DNA of 64,000 nucleotides from Winogradskya humida (GTDB lineage: Bacteria; Actinomycetota; Actinomycetes; Mycobacteriales; Micromonosporaceae), in the NCBI RefSeq assembly GCF_016862215.1, contig NZ_BOMN01000033.1:62001-126000 (forward strand). Direction: 5' to 3'. The notes beneath the pieces are model-generated. The model did not search any database, was not told where the DNA came from, and was given only the letters and a program-made list of their open reading frames with translations. A program made the position numbers and the translations under genes. The first letter of the stretch is position 1. Each line of letters begins with the position of its first letter. Shown in pieces: positions 1 through 9,124 of this stretch.

Positions 1-833
1 GCGGCCACGCGTAATCGGGAGCGGCCGCGGGCCCAGGCGAGCACCGGGAGCTGGCAGGCCAGCAGCACCGCGATGTTCACCGCGAACGCGATCCCGGCGA
101 CCCGCGACGACTGCCCGCCCGGGCCGGTCACCCAGGCGGTGAAGATCGCGCTCGGCTGGGCCAGGGCGAAGACCGTGAGCAGCGTGTTGACGACCAGGAC
201 CCTCAGCAGCGCCCGATCCCGCAGCACGACGCGATAACCACCGCCGGTGTCGGTGGAAGTCACCACGGGGGCCGGGACCAGCAGCATCGCCGCCGCCAGT
301 GCCACGTAGGAGACGGCATCCACGAGCAGAATCGCCACATACGGCCCGGCCGTCGAGCCCACCGTCACGAACCCGGCGATCAGCGCGCCCGCACCGAAAG
401 CCGCGTTGGCGCTCGTGTAGCGCAGCGCGAAGACCGCGCCCCGGGACGAGGCCGGCACCAGTTGCGCCAGCAGGCTCGCGAAGCTGTTCCACGTCAGGCC
501 GCCCGAGAAGCCGTAGACGACGGCAGCGAGCAGTGCCCAGCCCAGGCTCGTGGCCACGGTGAAGAGCGCGATGCCGGCCCCGCCCACGAGCAGCCCGCCC
601 ACGAACGCCGGACGCGCTCCGGCACGGTCGACCAGAGGCCCGGTCAGCGGCACCACCACGAGCCCGGCCACACCGGAGACGGCGAGGACAGCTCCGGCCG
701 TACCCAAGGGGAGATCTCGCACCGCATGCAGATAGACCAGGAGAAACGGCATGGTGAGACCGCTGCCCAGACAGGACAGCGCGTTCATCCCCAGCGCGAG
801 CCAGGCGTCACGACCGAGCGGCGGAACCCTCAC
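1..833 (-). CDS. MFS transporter, 3' end cut by window edge
   Basis: Major facilitator superfamily permease, probably a drug or metabolite exporter in the cytoplasmic membrane. The GTG start at 833-831 gives MRVPPLGRDAWLALGMNAL, followed by alternating hydrophobic segments and the loop VDRAGARPAFVGG typical of the MFS loop between helices 2 and 3. About 277 codons are present and the reading frame stays open to base 1, so the C-terminal third lies outside the window. It begins 9 bases after the stop of the upstream MerR gene on the same strand, so the two very likely form a regulator-transporter operon. The substrate cannot be told from sequence. Confidence 0.8.
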   Translation of the reverse strand, partial: MRVPPLGRDAWLALGMNALSCLGSGLTMPFLLVYLHAVRDLPLGTAGAVLAVSGVAGLVVVPLTGPLVDRAGARPAFVGGLLVGGAGIALFTVATSLGWALLAAVVYGFSGGLTWNSFASLLAQLVPASSRGAVFALRYTSANAAFGAGALIAGFVTVGSTAGPYVAILLVDAVSYVALAAAMLLVPAPVVTSTDTGGGYRVVLRDRALLRVLVVNTLLTVFALAQPSAIFTAWVTGPGGQSSRVAGIAFAVNIAVLLACQLPVLAWARGRSRLRVA

Positions 834-842
834 AGGCCCAAA

Positions 843-1256
843 CTAGGCGGGGGGTACGACATGAATGTCGATGTGATCCTGGATCTGGCCGGCGAATCCC
901 TCGGCCATGGTCAGCTGGTCGCGCAGGGCTGTGACCCGTGCCTGGGCCGCCTCGTGGAACATCGTCAGGCGGTCGAGCAGCGCGGCGCGGTTGTCGGCGG
1001 GGTCGGCCTCGGTGAGCGAGTCGAGGAGTGCGAGGAGGTCGCGCATCTCGTCGAGGGTGAAGCCGAGCGGCTTCATGCGCTTGACCACGGCGAGACGGGC
1101 GAGGTCGGGCTCGGTGTAGAGGCGGAAGCCGCCCTCGCTGCGGGCCGACGGCATGATCAGTCCGGCTTCCTCGTAGTGCCGGATCGTGCGGATGCTCAGT
1201 CCGACGCGCTCGGCTGCCTCGCCGATCTGCATGTGCCGTCCCGTGGTCATCCCCAT
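843..1256 (-). CDS. MerR family transcriptional regulator
   Basis: DNA-binding regulator of the MerR family, about 137 residues. The N-terminal winged helix contains IGEAAERVGLSIRTIRHYEE and the second wing GGFRLYTEPDLARL. A long coiled-coil dimerisation helix follows (about residues 78-120). The short C-terminus ends in HIDIHVVPPA and has no clear metal-binding cysteines, so the effector is probably organic rather than a metal. The start could be the first ATG or the ATG at 1250 or 1232. The gene directly precedes the MFS transporter and probably controls it. Confidence 0.9.
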   Translation of the reverse strand: MGMTTGRHMQIGEAAERVGLSIRTIRHYEEAGLIMPSARSEGGFRLYTEPDLARLAVVKRMKPLGFTLDEMRDLLALLDSLTEADPADNRAALLDRLTMFHEAAQARVTALRDQLTMAEGFAGQIQDHIDIHVVPPA

Positions 1257-1279
1257 AGTGTGCCCGTCGTGGGAAAAGG

Positions 1280-2722
1280 TCAGGAAAGCGTCCCGGCCAG
1301 CCGGTCACGCAGCTTCGCGCTCGGCGGGTTGAGACCGGTGATCTCCACCGTCTTGCCGCGGGCGGCGTACTTGGCGCTGATGGCGTCCAGGGCGGCGACC
1401 GACGAGGCGTCCCAGATGTGTGCCTGGGACAGGTCGATGATCACCGAGTCGGGATCCTCGGCGTAGTCGAACCGGGTGACCAGGTCGTTGCTGGAGGCGA
1501 AGAAGAGCGACCCGTGCACCGAATAGATCCGGGTGCCGCCGGCGGGGTCGAGGACGCTGGTCACCTCGACCAGGTGGGCGACGCGGCGGGCGAAGATGAC
1601 GGTCGCGGTGAGGACCCCGAGCACCACGCCGATCGCCAGGTTGCGGGTGGCCAGGGTCGCCGCGACCGTCACGACCATGACGATCAGCTCGCCCGGGGGC
1701 ATGCGCCGCAGGGTGGCCGGGGTGATGCTGTGCCAGTCGAAGGTGCCGACCGAGACCACGATCATGACCGCGACCAGGGCGGCCATCGGGATCAGCGCGA
1801 CCACGTCGCCGAGGGCCACGACCAGGATCAGCAGGAAGACCCCGGCCAGGAACGTGGAGATGCGGGTACGCGCGCCCGACGTCTTCACGTTGATCATCGT
1901 CTGGCCGATCATGGCGCAGCCGCCCATGCCGCCGAAGAAGCCGGTGACGATGTTGGCCACGCCCTGGCCCCAGGCCTCGCGGGTCTTGTTCGAGCGGGTG
2001 TCGGTGATGTCGTCGACCAGCTTCGCGGTCATCAGGGTCTCCATCAGACCCACCAGAGCGACAGCCAGCGCGTACGGAAAAATTGTCTGCACCGTCCCGA
2101 AGCTGAACGGCACGTCGGGCAGTGCGAACATCGGCAGGCTGTCCGGCAGTGCGCCCTCGTCACCGACCGTCGGCACCGCGACGTGCACGCTCACCGTGAG
2201 AACCGTCAGGGCGAGGATCGCGACCAGGGGCGCCGGTACGACCCTGGTGAACCGGGGCAGGATCCAGATGATCGCGAGCGCCGCGGCGACCAGCGGATAG
2301 ACCAGCCAGGGGACGCCGATCAGATGCGGCACCTGGGCCACGAAGATCAGGATGGCCAGCGCGTTGACGAAGCCGACCATGACGCTGCGGGGGATGAAGC
2401 GCATCAGCTTGGCGACCCCGAGCAGGGCCAGCACGATCTGGATGAGACCGCCGAGGATGACCGTGGCGAACAGGTAGTTGACGCCGTGCTCGCGGACCAC
2501 CGGCGCGACGACCAGGGCAACCGCCCCGGTGGCCGCCGAGATCATCGCCGGGCGCCCGCCGCAGACCGCGATCGTCACCGCCATCGTGAACGACGCGAAG
2601 AGCCCCACCCGCGGGTCGACCCCGGCAAGGATCGAGAAGGAGATCGCCTCGGGGATGAGCGCCAGGGCGACGACCAGCCCGGCCAGCACCTCGGTACGCA
2701 GGACGCGGGGAGAGATCAGCAC
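1280..2722 (-). CDS. SulP family anion transporter with STAS domain
   Basis: Inner-membrane SLC26/SulP transporter of 480 residues, for sulfate, bicarbonate or another small anion. Residues 1-375 are strongly hydrophobic with the family core EVLAGLVVALALIPEAISF at the N-terminus and FVNALAILIFVAQVPHL in the transport domain. The C-terminal STAS domain (about 390-475) carries DASSVAALD, the usual phosphorylation-site region. The length is slightly short for the family but complete. It ends 24 bases before the MerR gene on the same strand. No carbonic anhydrase or sulfate-assimilation gene is adjacent, so the substrate is open. Confidence 0.92.
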   Translation of the reverse strand: MLISPRVLRTEVLAGLVVALALIPEAISFSILAGVDPRVGLFASFTMAVTIAVCGGRPAMISAATGAVALVVAPVVREHGVNYLFATVILGGLIQIVLALLGVAKLMRFIPRSVMVGFVNALAILIFVAQVPHLIGVPWLVYPLVAAALAIIWILPRFTRVVPAPLVAILALTVLTVSVHVAVPTVGDEGALPDSLPMFALPDVPFSFGTVQTIFPYALAVALVGLMETLMTAKLVDDITDTRSNKTREAWGQGVANIVTGFFGGMGGCAMIGQTMINVKTSGARTRISTFLAGVFLLILVVALGDVVALIPMAALVAVMIVVSVGTFDWHSITPATLRRMPPGELIVMVVTVAATLATRNLAIGVVLGVLTATVIFARRVAHLVEVTSVLDPAGGTRIYSVHGSLFFASSNDLVTRFDYAEDPDSVIIDLSQAHIWDASSVAALDAISAKYAARGKTVEITGLNPPSAKLRDRLAGTLS

Positions 2723-2756
2723 CGGCGAACCCTACCCTCCCGTAAGAGGAGAGTTG

Positions 2757-3860
2757 CTACCCGCCCACAACGGCCGCGTGGATCGTGGCGGCGATGCCCT
2801 CCATGGGGTCGTCGTCGGTCGTGCCGAGGTAGTTCTTGGTGATCGCCAGCGAGAGGCCCAGCTCGGGGTAGAAGCCGGCGAGGCTGCCGCCGTTGCCGCT
2901 CCAGCCGAAGCGGGTGCCGCCGAGCTGGGAGACGTACCCCATCGTCTTGGGCAGGTCGCCACCGAACGCCCAGTCCGGGCCTTCCGTCAGGACCGTCGTG
3001 ACCTCTTTGAGGCGTTCCGGGGAGATCAGGCGTACGCCGTCCACCTCGCCCATCAGTGCCGCGTACATGCGCGCGATGGCCCGGGCGCTCACCGTGGCCA
3101 CCGCGGGGATGTCGGTCTGCAGGATGTCGCGGCGGTTCGCGAGGCCGGACTCCGGGCGTACGTTCGGCGGGGCGATCGCGTCGAAGTTCTCGATGTGCTG
3201 GCTGAGGAGTTCCAGGGCCTGGCGCCAGTTGCGGTCCTTGAGCCGCGCGACCCGGTTGATGTCCTGCGGGGGCACCCCGAAGAACAACTCCCGCTCGCAG
3301 CCCAGCGGCCGGGCGATGTCCTCGGCCAGCACCCAGGCCAGGGGCCGCTGTGTGGCGCGCCGCACGACCTCGCCGATCAGCCAGCCGTACGTCCATTCGT
3401 GGAAGCCGTGCCGGGTGCCGGGCTCCCACGTCGGGGTGGCGCCGGCGATGGTGCGGCACATCCTGTCCCAGTCGAGGAAGTCCTCGGCGGTCGTGTACGA
3501 CGGCAGCGTCGGCACCCCGGCGGCGTGCAGCAGCGCGTGCCGCAGTGTGGCGCCCTTCTTGCCGTGTTTACCGAACTCCGGCCAGACGTCCGCGATGAGC
3601 AGGTCGTAGTCGAGTTTCCCCTTCTCGACCAGGACGTGCACCGCCGTACTCGTGAGACCCTTGCCCGTCGAGAAGCTGAAGAAGGGCGTCTCCGGCGTGA
3701 CGGGCGCCCCGGTCGACTCGTCGGCGAGCCCGCACACCGAGTTCACGATGAGCTGCCCGTCGAGGTAGGCGGCGACCTGCACGCCGATCTCCCGGCCCGC
3801 GAAGACCAGCGATTCGATCTGTCGCTGCACCTTTGTCTGCAGCTGCGCCCAGTCGCTCAC
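2757..3860 (-). CDS. Serine hydrolase, class C beta-lactamase/esterase family
   Basis: Beta-lactamase-related serine hydrolase of about 367 residues (EstB, LACTB or D-aminopeptidase type). The catalytic S-x-x-K is visible as S64-T-G-K67 in FFSFSTGKGLTST. A tyrosine motif in EWTYGWLIGEVVRR stands in for the YxN element, and the C-terminal GWSGNGG takes the place of the third motif. I placed the start at the GTG 3860-3858 (VSDWAQLQTKVQRQ). The frame stays open further upstream, but that would run into the divergently transcribed histidine kinase gene and its promoter. There is no signal peptide, so the enzyme is likely cytoplasmic and an esterase rather than a resistance enzyme. Confidence 0.85.
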   Translation of the reverse strand: MSDWAQLQTKVQRQIESLVFAGREIGVQVAAYLDGQLIVNSVCGLADESTGAPVTPETPFFSFSTGKGLTSTAVHVLVEKGKLDYDLLIADVWPEFGKHGKKGATLRHALLHAAGVPTLPSYTTAEDFLDWDRMCRTIAGATPTWEPGTRHGFHEWTYGWLIGEVVRRATQRPLAWVLAEDIARPLGCERELFFGVPPQDINRVARLKDRNWRQALELLSQHIENFDAIAPPNVRPESGLANRRDILQTDIPAVATVSARAIARMYAALMGEVDGVRLISPERLKEVTTVLTEGPDWAFGGDLPKTMGYVSQLGGTRFGWSGNGGSLAGFYPELGLSLAITKNYLGTTDDDPMEGIAATIHAAVVGG

Positions 3861-3966
3861 ATTTCCAGCATGGCGCAGAACAGACAGCTGGGTGGGGTTA
3901 ACCCTACTTTCGCGCGGGGGGTCTGCGGGCTCGGCCGGGGTGCCGCCGATGCCTAGGGTTTGACCC

Positions 3967-5229
3967 ATGAGAGCTCTGCGTCAGCTAGGAACCGACTCCT
4001 CCTACGTCCTGCTCGGCTTCCCGCTGGCGCTGATCACGTTCGTCCTGGGCGTGACCGGCTTCTGCCTGGGCCTCGGCACGGCGATCATCTGGTTGGGCGT
4101 GCCCATCCTGATGGGCACGCTGATGATGTCCCGCGGATTCGCCGTGCTCGAACGCAACCGGATCGGCCCGGTGCTCGGCTATCAGCTGCCACCGACCCGC
4201 TACAAGAGCGCGAAGCCGGACGCCGGGTTCGGCCGCAAGCTGATCACCCCGGCCACCGACGGGCAGTCTTGGCTCGATCTGCTGCATGCCGTCTTCCGGC
4301 TGGTCCCGGCGATGTTCGGCTTCGTCGTCGTGATCTCCTGGTTCGCCGTGGCGCTGGGCGGCATCACCACCCCGCTATGGGACTGGGCGATCCCGCGCGG
4401 CCCGGACCAGCACGACCTGCCCGAACTGCTCGGCCTGGGCGACGCCGCCTCCACCCGGATCATCTTCCACATGTGCCTGGGCTTCTTCTTCATCGGCACG
4501 CTCTTCCCGGTTGTCCGCGGTGTCGCGCTGCTCGAAGCCCAGTTCGGCCGGGCCCTGCTCAGCGGCATGACCACGCTGCGAGCCCAGGTCGCCGAGGCGA
4601 ACGCCGACCGTGACACGGCCCGGGCCCAGAAAGCCGCCGCGGTCTCCGCCGAGGCGATCGCCCTGCGCCGGCTGGAACGCGACATCCACGACGGCCCGCA
4701 GCAGCGCCTGGTCCGGCTCGCCATGGACCTCGGCCGCGCCGAGCAGCAGTTCGCCACCGACCCCGACAAGGCCCGGGCCACCGTCGCCGAGGCGCTCACC
4801 CAGACCCGCGAAACCCTCGACGAGCTGCGCGCCCTCTCCCGGGGCATCGCCCCGCCGATCCTGGTCGACCGTGGCCTGAAGGCGGCCCTGACCGCCCTCG
4901 CCGGCCGCTGCACGATCCCGGTCGACCTGGACGCCCCCGCGATGGACCGCTTCGACCCGTCGGTGGAGAGCACGGCGTACTTCGTGGTCGCGGAAGCCCT
5001 GACGAACGTCGCCAAGCACAGCAACGCACTGGAGGTCCAGGTATCGGTCCGCCGGGCGGGCAACGGCCTGATGCTCACCGTCGCGGACGACGGCGTGGGC
5101 GGCGCCAGCCAGGCGAAAGGCCACGGACTCGCGGGCCTCGCCGACCGGGTTGAGGCCGCCGGCGGCGTCCTGAGCCTCGAGAGCCCGGCCGGGGCGGGCA
5201 CGACGCTGACGGTGGCCCTCCCGGTCTGA
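3967..5229 (+). CDS. Sensor histidine kinase, NarL/LiaS-type (HisKA_3)
   Basis: Membrane-bound sensor kinase of 420 residues. The first about 190 residues form a putative sensor domain with four hydrophobic segments. A short coiled coil (about 200-235) leads into the dimerisation and phosphoacceptor helix LERDIHDGPQQRLVRL with His241. The ATPase domain has the N-box EALTNVAKHSNA and the G-box DDGVGGA. It lies 17 bases upstream of a NarL-type response regulator and forms a pair with it. The sensor layout resembles LiaS and DesK-type envelope or lipid sensors, but the stimulus is unknown. It is divergent from the serine hydrolase gene. Confidence 0.93.
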   Translation: MRALRQLGTDSSYVLLGFPLALITFVLGVTGFCLGLGTAIIWLGVPILMGTLMMSRGFAVLERNRIGPVLGYQLPPTRYKSAKPDAGFGRKLITPATDGQSWLDLLHAVFRLVPAMFGFVVVISWFAVALGGITTPLWDWAIPRGPDQHDLPELLGLGDAASTRIIFHMCLGFFFIGTLFPVVRGVALLEAQFGRALLSGMTTLRAQVAEANADRDTARAQKAAAVSAEAIALRRLERDIHDGPQQRLVRLAMDLGRAEQQFATDPDKARATVAEALTQTRETLDELRALSRGIAPPILVDRGLKAALTALAGRCTIPVDLDAPAMDRFDPSVESTAYFVVAEALTNVAKHSNALEVQVSVRRAGNGLMLTVADDGVGGASQAKGHGLAGLADRVEAAGGVLSLESPAGAGTTLTVALPV

Positions 5230-5246
5230 CCGCTACGCTCGTCGGC

Positions 5247-5891
5247 ATGCGGGTGGTGATTGCCGACGACGCCGTCCTCCTGAGGGAGGGCCTGGTCCGG
5301 CTCCTGGAGGAGAACGATTTCACGGTCGTGTCCGCGGTCGCCGACGGCCCGTCCCTGGTCAAGGCGATCGTCGACCACCGTCCCGACGTCTCCATCGTGG
5401 ACGTCCGGATGCCGCCCAGCCACACCGACGAAGGCCTGCGAGCCGCGGTCGAGGCCCGGCTCAAGGTCCCCGGCAGCCCGATCCTGGTCCTCTCGCAATA
5501 CGTCGAGGTCGAATACGCCGACGACCTGCTCGCCGACCGCCGCGGCGCGGTCGGCTATCTCCTCAAGGACCGCGTCGCCGTGGTCGCCGAATTCCTCACG
5601 GCCCTGCGCCAGGTCGCCGGCGGCGCCACGGTCCTCGACCCCGAGGTGGTCGCCCAGCTCCTCGTCCGCCGCCGCCGCGACGACCCCCTGCGAGCCCTCA
5701 CCCCCCGCGAACGCGAGGTGCTCGGCCTGATGGCCGAGGGCCGCTCCAACAACGCCATCGCCCGCAAGATCGTCGTCACCGACGGCGCCGTCGAAAAGCA
5801 CGTCCGCAACATCTTCACCAAACTCAACCTGCACCAGGACGAAGAACAACACCGCCGCGTCCTAGCCGTCCTCACCTACTTGCAGGGTTAA
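5247..5891 (+). CDS. Response regulator, NarL/LuxR family
   Basis: Partner of the upstream histidine kinase, 214 residues. The receiver domain (1-120) has the acidic pair DD at 7-8, the phosphoacceptor D52 in SIVDVRMP and the conserved K in YLLKDRV. The LuxR-type helix-turn-helix (about 148-205) reads LTPREREVLGLMAEGRSNNAIA. The two genes are 17 bases apart and presumably co-transcribed. The stop codon overlaps the stop of the convergent MazF-like remnant within the palindrome TTAA (5888-5891), leaving no room for an intergenic terminator. Confidence 0.95.
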   Translation: MRVVIADDAVLLREGLVRLLEENDFTVVSAVADGPSLVKAIVDHRPDVSIVDVRMPPSHTDEGLRAAVEARLKVPGSPILVLSQYVEVEYADDLLADRRGAVGYLLKDRVAVVAEFLTALRQVAGGATVLDPEVVAQLLVRRRRDDPLRALTPREREVLGLMAEGRSNNAIARKIVVTDGAVEKHVRNIFTKLNLHQDEEQHRRVLAVLTYLQG

Positions 5892-6194
5892 AGGTCGACC
5901 ATGTAGCGAAGGTTGCGCCGGACCTGCCCGATCTCCAGATCCTTGAGCGTCCACCACGGGTCAGCGCGCAGGAACCTCCGCGTGTCAACGGTCCGGAGCT
6001 GGTCGGTGATGACCCAGTTGGGCTCGTCGTGCGGGTTCAGGATCCGGACCCGATTGCGCAGCCGCCGGTCCTTGCTGGTGATCGGGGCGACGGTGGCCAT
6101 CCGCCCGGCCATCGCGCGCAGGTGCAGCTCGGAACTGACGATGACCACGGGTCGCGCCCCGGCCTGCTCATGACCCTTCGGTGGGGTCCAGGTC
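5888..6194 (-). pseudogene. MazF/PemK-type toxin remnant, truncated and frameshifted
   Basis: The family signature can be read in two frames. DLDPTEG is encoded immediately after the stop of the upstream ORF (6194 downward). One extra G in the GGG run at 6174-6176 shifts the frame, and HEQAGARPVVIVSSEL then continues to RRNLRYMVDL at 5888. This joined sequence matches the endoribonuclease fold of MazF/PemK toxins (normally about 110 residues). The N-terminal start (usually about eight residues before DLDPTEG) is missing and replaced by the end of the preceding ORF, as if a deletion joined the two. The open part could still initiate at the GTG at 6148 (86 residues). No antitoxin gene is present. 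Confidence 0.7.
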
Positions 6195-6536
6195 CTAAGC
6201 CCGCAGCTCGTGGAGGGCCTGGAGGACTTCGGTGCGGAGTTGAGCCGGGCAGCCCCAGTAGTCGTAGATGCCGCCGCGAGTGCTGTTCTGGCCGCAGGTG
6301 ACGAAGACGCCGGTGCCGAGCTCGCGTTTGAGGTGGGTGGCCAGCCAGCCGACGAAGCCGCTGTTGTCCAGCTCCGGCGGGAAGTGGAACGACACGACGA
6401 CGAAGCGCTCGCCTGCTGACGGGTCGGCCGGGGCGAGCCAGGACCAGCTGTCCTCGTCGCGTACGACGGCGAGCATGTCTGTTGTCAGCGCGGGCGGCTG
6501 GGTGAGCGGTGGCGAGGGTGCGGACGTAGGGAACAC
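6195..6536 (-). CDS. Conserved hypothetical protein, possibly N-terminally truncated
   Basis: Small soluble protein of up to 113 residues with a compact conserved-looking core: SWSWLAPADPSAGERFVVVS, then a hydrophobic and glycine-rich stretch, then TCGQNSTRGGIYDYWGCP. I associate this pattern with an actinobacterial family of unknown function (tentatively DUF6196), whose members are usually longer at the N-terminus. The first 20 residues here are proline-rich and look unrelated, so the gene may be a 5'-truncated relic in a decayed stretch that also holds the MazF-like remnant and an esterase tail. An internal start at 6476 (MLAVVRDED) is equally possible. Confidence 0.5.
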   Translation of the reverse strand: MFPTSAPSPPLTQPPALTTDMLAVVRDEDSWSWLAPADPSAGERFVVVSFHFPPELDNSGFVGWLATHLKRELGTGVFVTCGQNSTRGGIYDYWGCPAQLRTEVLQALHELRA

Positions 6537-6650
6537 GCGGCCAGTGCGCGGCCGGGCTGCCCGTGGCGGCGAAGTGGGTCCAGGTGGTGACCATCTGCTG
6601 GGGCAGGGCGGGTTGGGGCGCTCCGGGCAGCTCGTCGATGTCGAAGAGCC
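6532..6650 (-). pseudogene. Carboxylesterase type B C-terminal fragment
   Basis: A reading frame here gives LFDIDELPGA and MVTTWTHFAATGSPAAHWP. The pattern (about eight residues, then W-x-x-F-A-x-T-G-x-P ... W-P) is typical of the last 60 residues of type B carboxylesterases. Nothing of the catalytic core is present upstream, since the MMPL promoter region follows on the other strand. I read it as a leftover tail. The match is short, so chance similarity remains possible. Confidence 0.4.
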
Positions 6651-6791
6651 TGGCCCGGCCGGCCGCTCCGATTATCAACCGACGGGTGGTGAAACCCATC
6701 CGTCAACCGGTGGATGGTGGGGGTAGCACCACCACGAAGCGGGAGGCTGGCGGGTTCGTTACCGGGCAGCGTTCTTCATAGCGTTTTCGGT

Positions 6792-8924
6792 ATGAAGAAG
6801 AGCGAAAACGTCACGGGGATCGCGGCTCGGGCCGCGGTGTGGAGTGCGCGGCATCGCACTCTGGCGATTCTTGGGTGGATTGCGTTTGTGGTCGGGGTGA
6901 CCGTGCTGAGTGGACACTTCGGCACGCTCGAGGCGACGGAGAGCGACACGGGGCACGGGGATTCGGGGCGGGCGGATCGGGTCGTTGCGGCGGCGGGGTT
7001 TCCGGAGCGGCCGGCGGGGGAGTCGGTGCTGGTCCAGGGGGCAGGGCGGGAGGCTGCTGTCGCCGATGTCACGAAGATCTTGACGGGGCTGGCGGCGGTC
7101 GGGGACGTGGCGAAGCCGGTGGTGTCGCCCGACAAGGGGTCGACGCTGGTGTCGTTCACGATGGCGGGGGACTCCGAGACCGCGAAGGATCGGGTGCAGC
7201 CGGTGCTGGATGCCGTGGCCGGCGTACAGAAAAAGTATCCGCAGTTGTATGTGGCCGAGGCCGGGGATGCCAGCGGGGATCTGCTGATCGGGGATGCGCT
7301 GGATGAGGGGCTGACCCGGCTGTCGATGCTGTCGATCCCGATCACGCTGGGGATTCTGCTGGTGGCGTTCGGGGCGCTGGTGGCCGCGCTGCTGCCGGTG
7401 GGTCTTGCCGTGACCGCGGTGGTCGCGGCGACCGGTTTGCTCGCGTTCGCCAGCCGGTGGGCGCCGACCGTGGATACGACCATGCACGTGATGTTGCTGG
7501 TGGGGCTCGCGGTCGGGGTGGACTACTGCCTGTTCTACATCCGGCGGGAGCGCGATGAGCGGCGGCGTGGGGCCGATCCGCATCGGGCGCTGGTCATCGC
7601 GGCGCAGACGTCGGGGCGTTCGGTCTGGGTCTCCGGTCTCACCGTCATCGTGGCGATGGCGGGCATGTTCCTCACCCGGGATGCCGTGTTCACGAGCTTC
7701 GCGGTCGGCACGATCCTGGTCGTCGCGACCGCGGTGCTGGGGAGCCTGACCGTCCTGCCGGCGCTGCTCTCCACGCTGGGTGACCGGGTCGACTCGATCA
7801 AGATTCCGGGGCTGTACCGGCGGAACAGCGAGGGCCGGGTGTGGAAGGCGATCCTGCGGGTCGTGCTCGCCAAGCCGCTGATCTCGGCGGTGCTCGCCGT
7901 CGTGGCGCTGGGCGCGCTGGCCGCGCCGATGCTGGACATGAAGACCCGGGGCGAGGGCGGCGTGACGGATCTGTCGCCCAAGTTGCCGATCGCGCAGGCC
8001 ATGGCCCGGATCAACGAGGCCTACCCGAGCGACCAGGCCACGGCGCAGGTCGTCGTGCAGGCGCCCGCGGTCAAGAAGTACGAGAAGGCGCTGGCGAAGC
8101 TCGGTAAGGAGATCGAGATCAACCCCGCCGGGACGGTCGCGGTGGTCAGGGTTCCGATCCCGGGTGATGGCAATGACAGTACGTCCAAGGCCGCGGTCGA
8201 CGACCTGCGTGCGAAGGCGCCGGACGGTTTCCAGGGCGCGACCGTGCTGGTGACCGGGGACACCGCCGAGAACATGGACTTCGCGAACCGGCTGACCAGC
8301 TCGCTGCCCTGGGTCTTCGGGTTCGTGCTGGGGCTCGCGTTCCTGCTGCTGCTGGTGTCGTTCCGGTCGGTCGTGGTCGCGGCGACAGGTGTGCTGCTGA
8401 ACCTGCTGTCGGTCGGGGCGGCGTACGGAATGCTGGTCTTCGTCTTCCAGTACGGACACTTCGAGAACGTGCTCGACTTCAGGTCGGGCGGCGGGATCAC
8501 CGTGTGGATGCCGCTCTTCCTGTTCATCATCCTGTTCGGGCTGTCGATGGACTACCACGTCTTCGTGCTCAGCCGGATCCGCGAGGGCTACGACGGGGGC
8601 ATGTCCACGCGGGAAGCGGTGTCGCGGGGCATCGGCAGCACGGCCGGGGTGATCACGAGTGCCGCGGTGGTGATGGTGGCGGTCTTCGCCCTCTTCGCGA
8701 CGCTGCCGCTGATCTCGACCAAGGAGCTGGGAGTCGGGCTGGCCGCCGCGGTGCTGCTGGACGCCACACTCATCCGGGCGGTGCTGCTGCCCGCGGTGAT
8801 GGCGCTGCTCGGCGAGCGCAACTGGTGGCTGCCGCGCTGGCTGAACTGGTTGCCGAAGGTCTCACACGAGCCCGCCCCGGTGGAGAACGCACCGGAGCGG
8901 GAACTCGTACAAGCGGGTTACTAG
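6792..8924 (+). CDS. MMPL family (RND-type) transporter
   Basis: Large inner-membrane transporter of 710 residues in the MmpL/RND superfamily, which exports lipids or hydrophobic drugs using the proton gradient. It has an N-terminal membrane helix (about 20-40), a periplasmic domain, five membrane helices (about 175-340), a second periplasmic domain and a final five-helix bundle (about 500-690). The start ATG at 6792 (MKKSENVTGIAARAA) was chosen because the upstream extension is non-hydrophobic and lacks family likeness. The stop codon shares bases with the stop of the convergent CsbD gene (CTAG at 8921-8924). No adjacent regulator is evident. Confidence 0.92.
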   Translation: MKKSENVTGIAARAAVWSARHRTLAILGWIAFVVGVTVLSGHFGTLEATESDTGHGDSGRADRVVAAAGFPERPAGESVLVQGAGREAAVADVTKILTGLAAVGDVAKPVVSPDKGSTLVSFTMAGDSETAKDRVQPVLDAVAGVQKKYPQLYVAEAGDASGDLLIGDALDEGLTRLSMLSIPITLGILLVAFGALVAALLPVGLAVTAVVAATGLLAFASRWAPTVDTTMHVMLLVGLAVGVDYCLFYIRRERDERRRGADPHRALVIAAQTSGRSVWVSGLTVIVAMAGMFLTRDAVFTSFAVGTILVVATAVLGSLTVLPALLSTLGDRVDSIKIPGLYRRNSEGRVWKAILRVVLAKPLISAVLAVVALGALAAPMLDMKTRGEGGVTDLSPKLPIAQAMARINEAYPSDQATAQVVVQAPAVKKYEKALAKLGKEIEINPAGTVAVVRVPIPGDGNDSTSKAAVDDLRAKAPDGFQGATVLVTGDTAENMDFANRLTSSLPWVFGFVLGLAFLLLLVSFRSVVVAATGVLLNLLSVGAAYGMLVFVFQYGHFENVLDFRSGGGITVWMPLFLFIILFGLSMDYHVFVLSRIREGYDGGMSTREAVSRGIGSTAGVITSAAVVMVAVFALFATLPLISTKELGVGLAAAVLLDATLIRAVLLPAVMALLGERNWWLPRWLNWLPKVSHEPAPVENAPERELVQAGY

Positions 8925-9094
8925 CTCTTGAAGGCGTCCTTGATGGCTTCGCCGGCCTGCTTCAGCTTCGAGCTGGACTGGTCGGCCTTGCCCTCGGCCT
9001 CGAGGCGCTCGTTGTCGGTCGCCTTGCCTACGCCCTCTTTGACCTTGCCGCCGAGCTCCTCGGACTTGTTCTCGATCTTGTCATCGGCAGCCAT
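8921..9094 (-). CDS. CsbD family stress protein
   Basis: A 57-residue, highly charged hydrophilic protein starting MAADDKIENKSEELGGKVKE and containing GVGKATDNERLEAEGKADQ. This is the signature of the CsbD family, general-stress proteins of unknown biochemical role. A consensus ribosome site (GGAGG, six bases before the ATG) supports the start. It lies 30 bases downstream of the GGDEF-EAL gene on the same strand, so it may be its last cistron or have its own promoter. Its stop overlaps the MMPL stop tail to tail. Confidence 0.9.
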   Translation of the reverse strand: MAADDKIENKSEELGGKVKEGVGKATDNERLEAEGKADQSSSKLKQAGEAIKDAFKS

Positions 9095-9124
9095 GTCAAC
9101 CTCCAGGGGGACGGTGAGAACTTC

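Noticed and set aside
6759..8558. A 599-residue open frame opposite the MMPL gene
   Set aside because: Same reason: composition of a reversed membrane-protein gene, no start signal, no recognisable domain.
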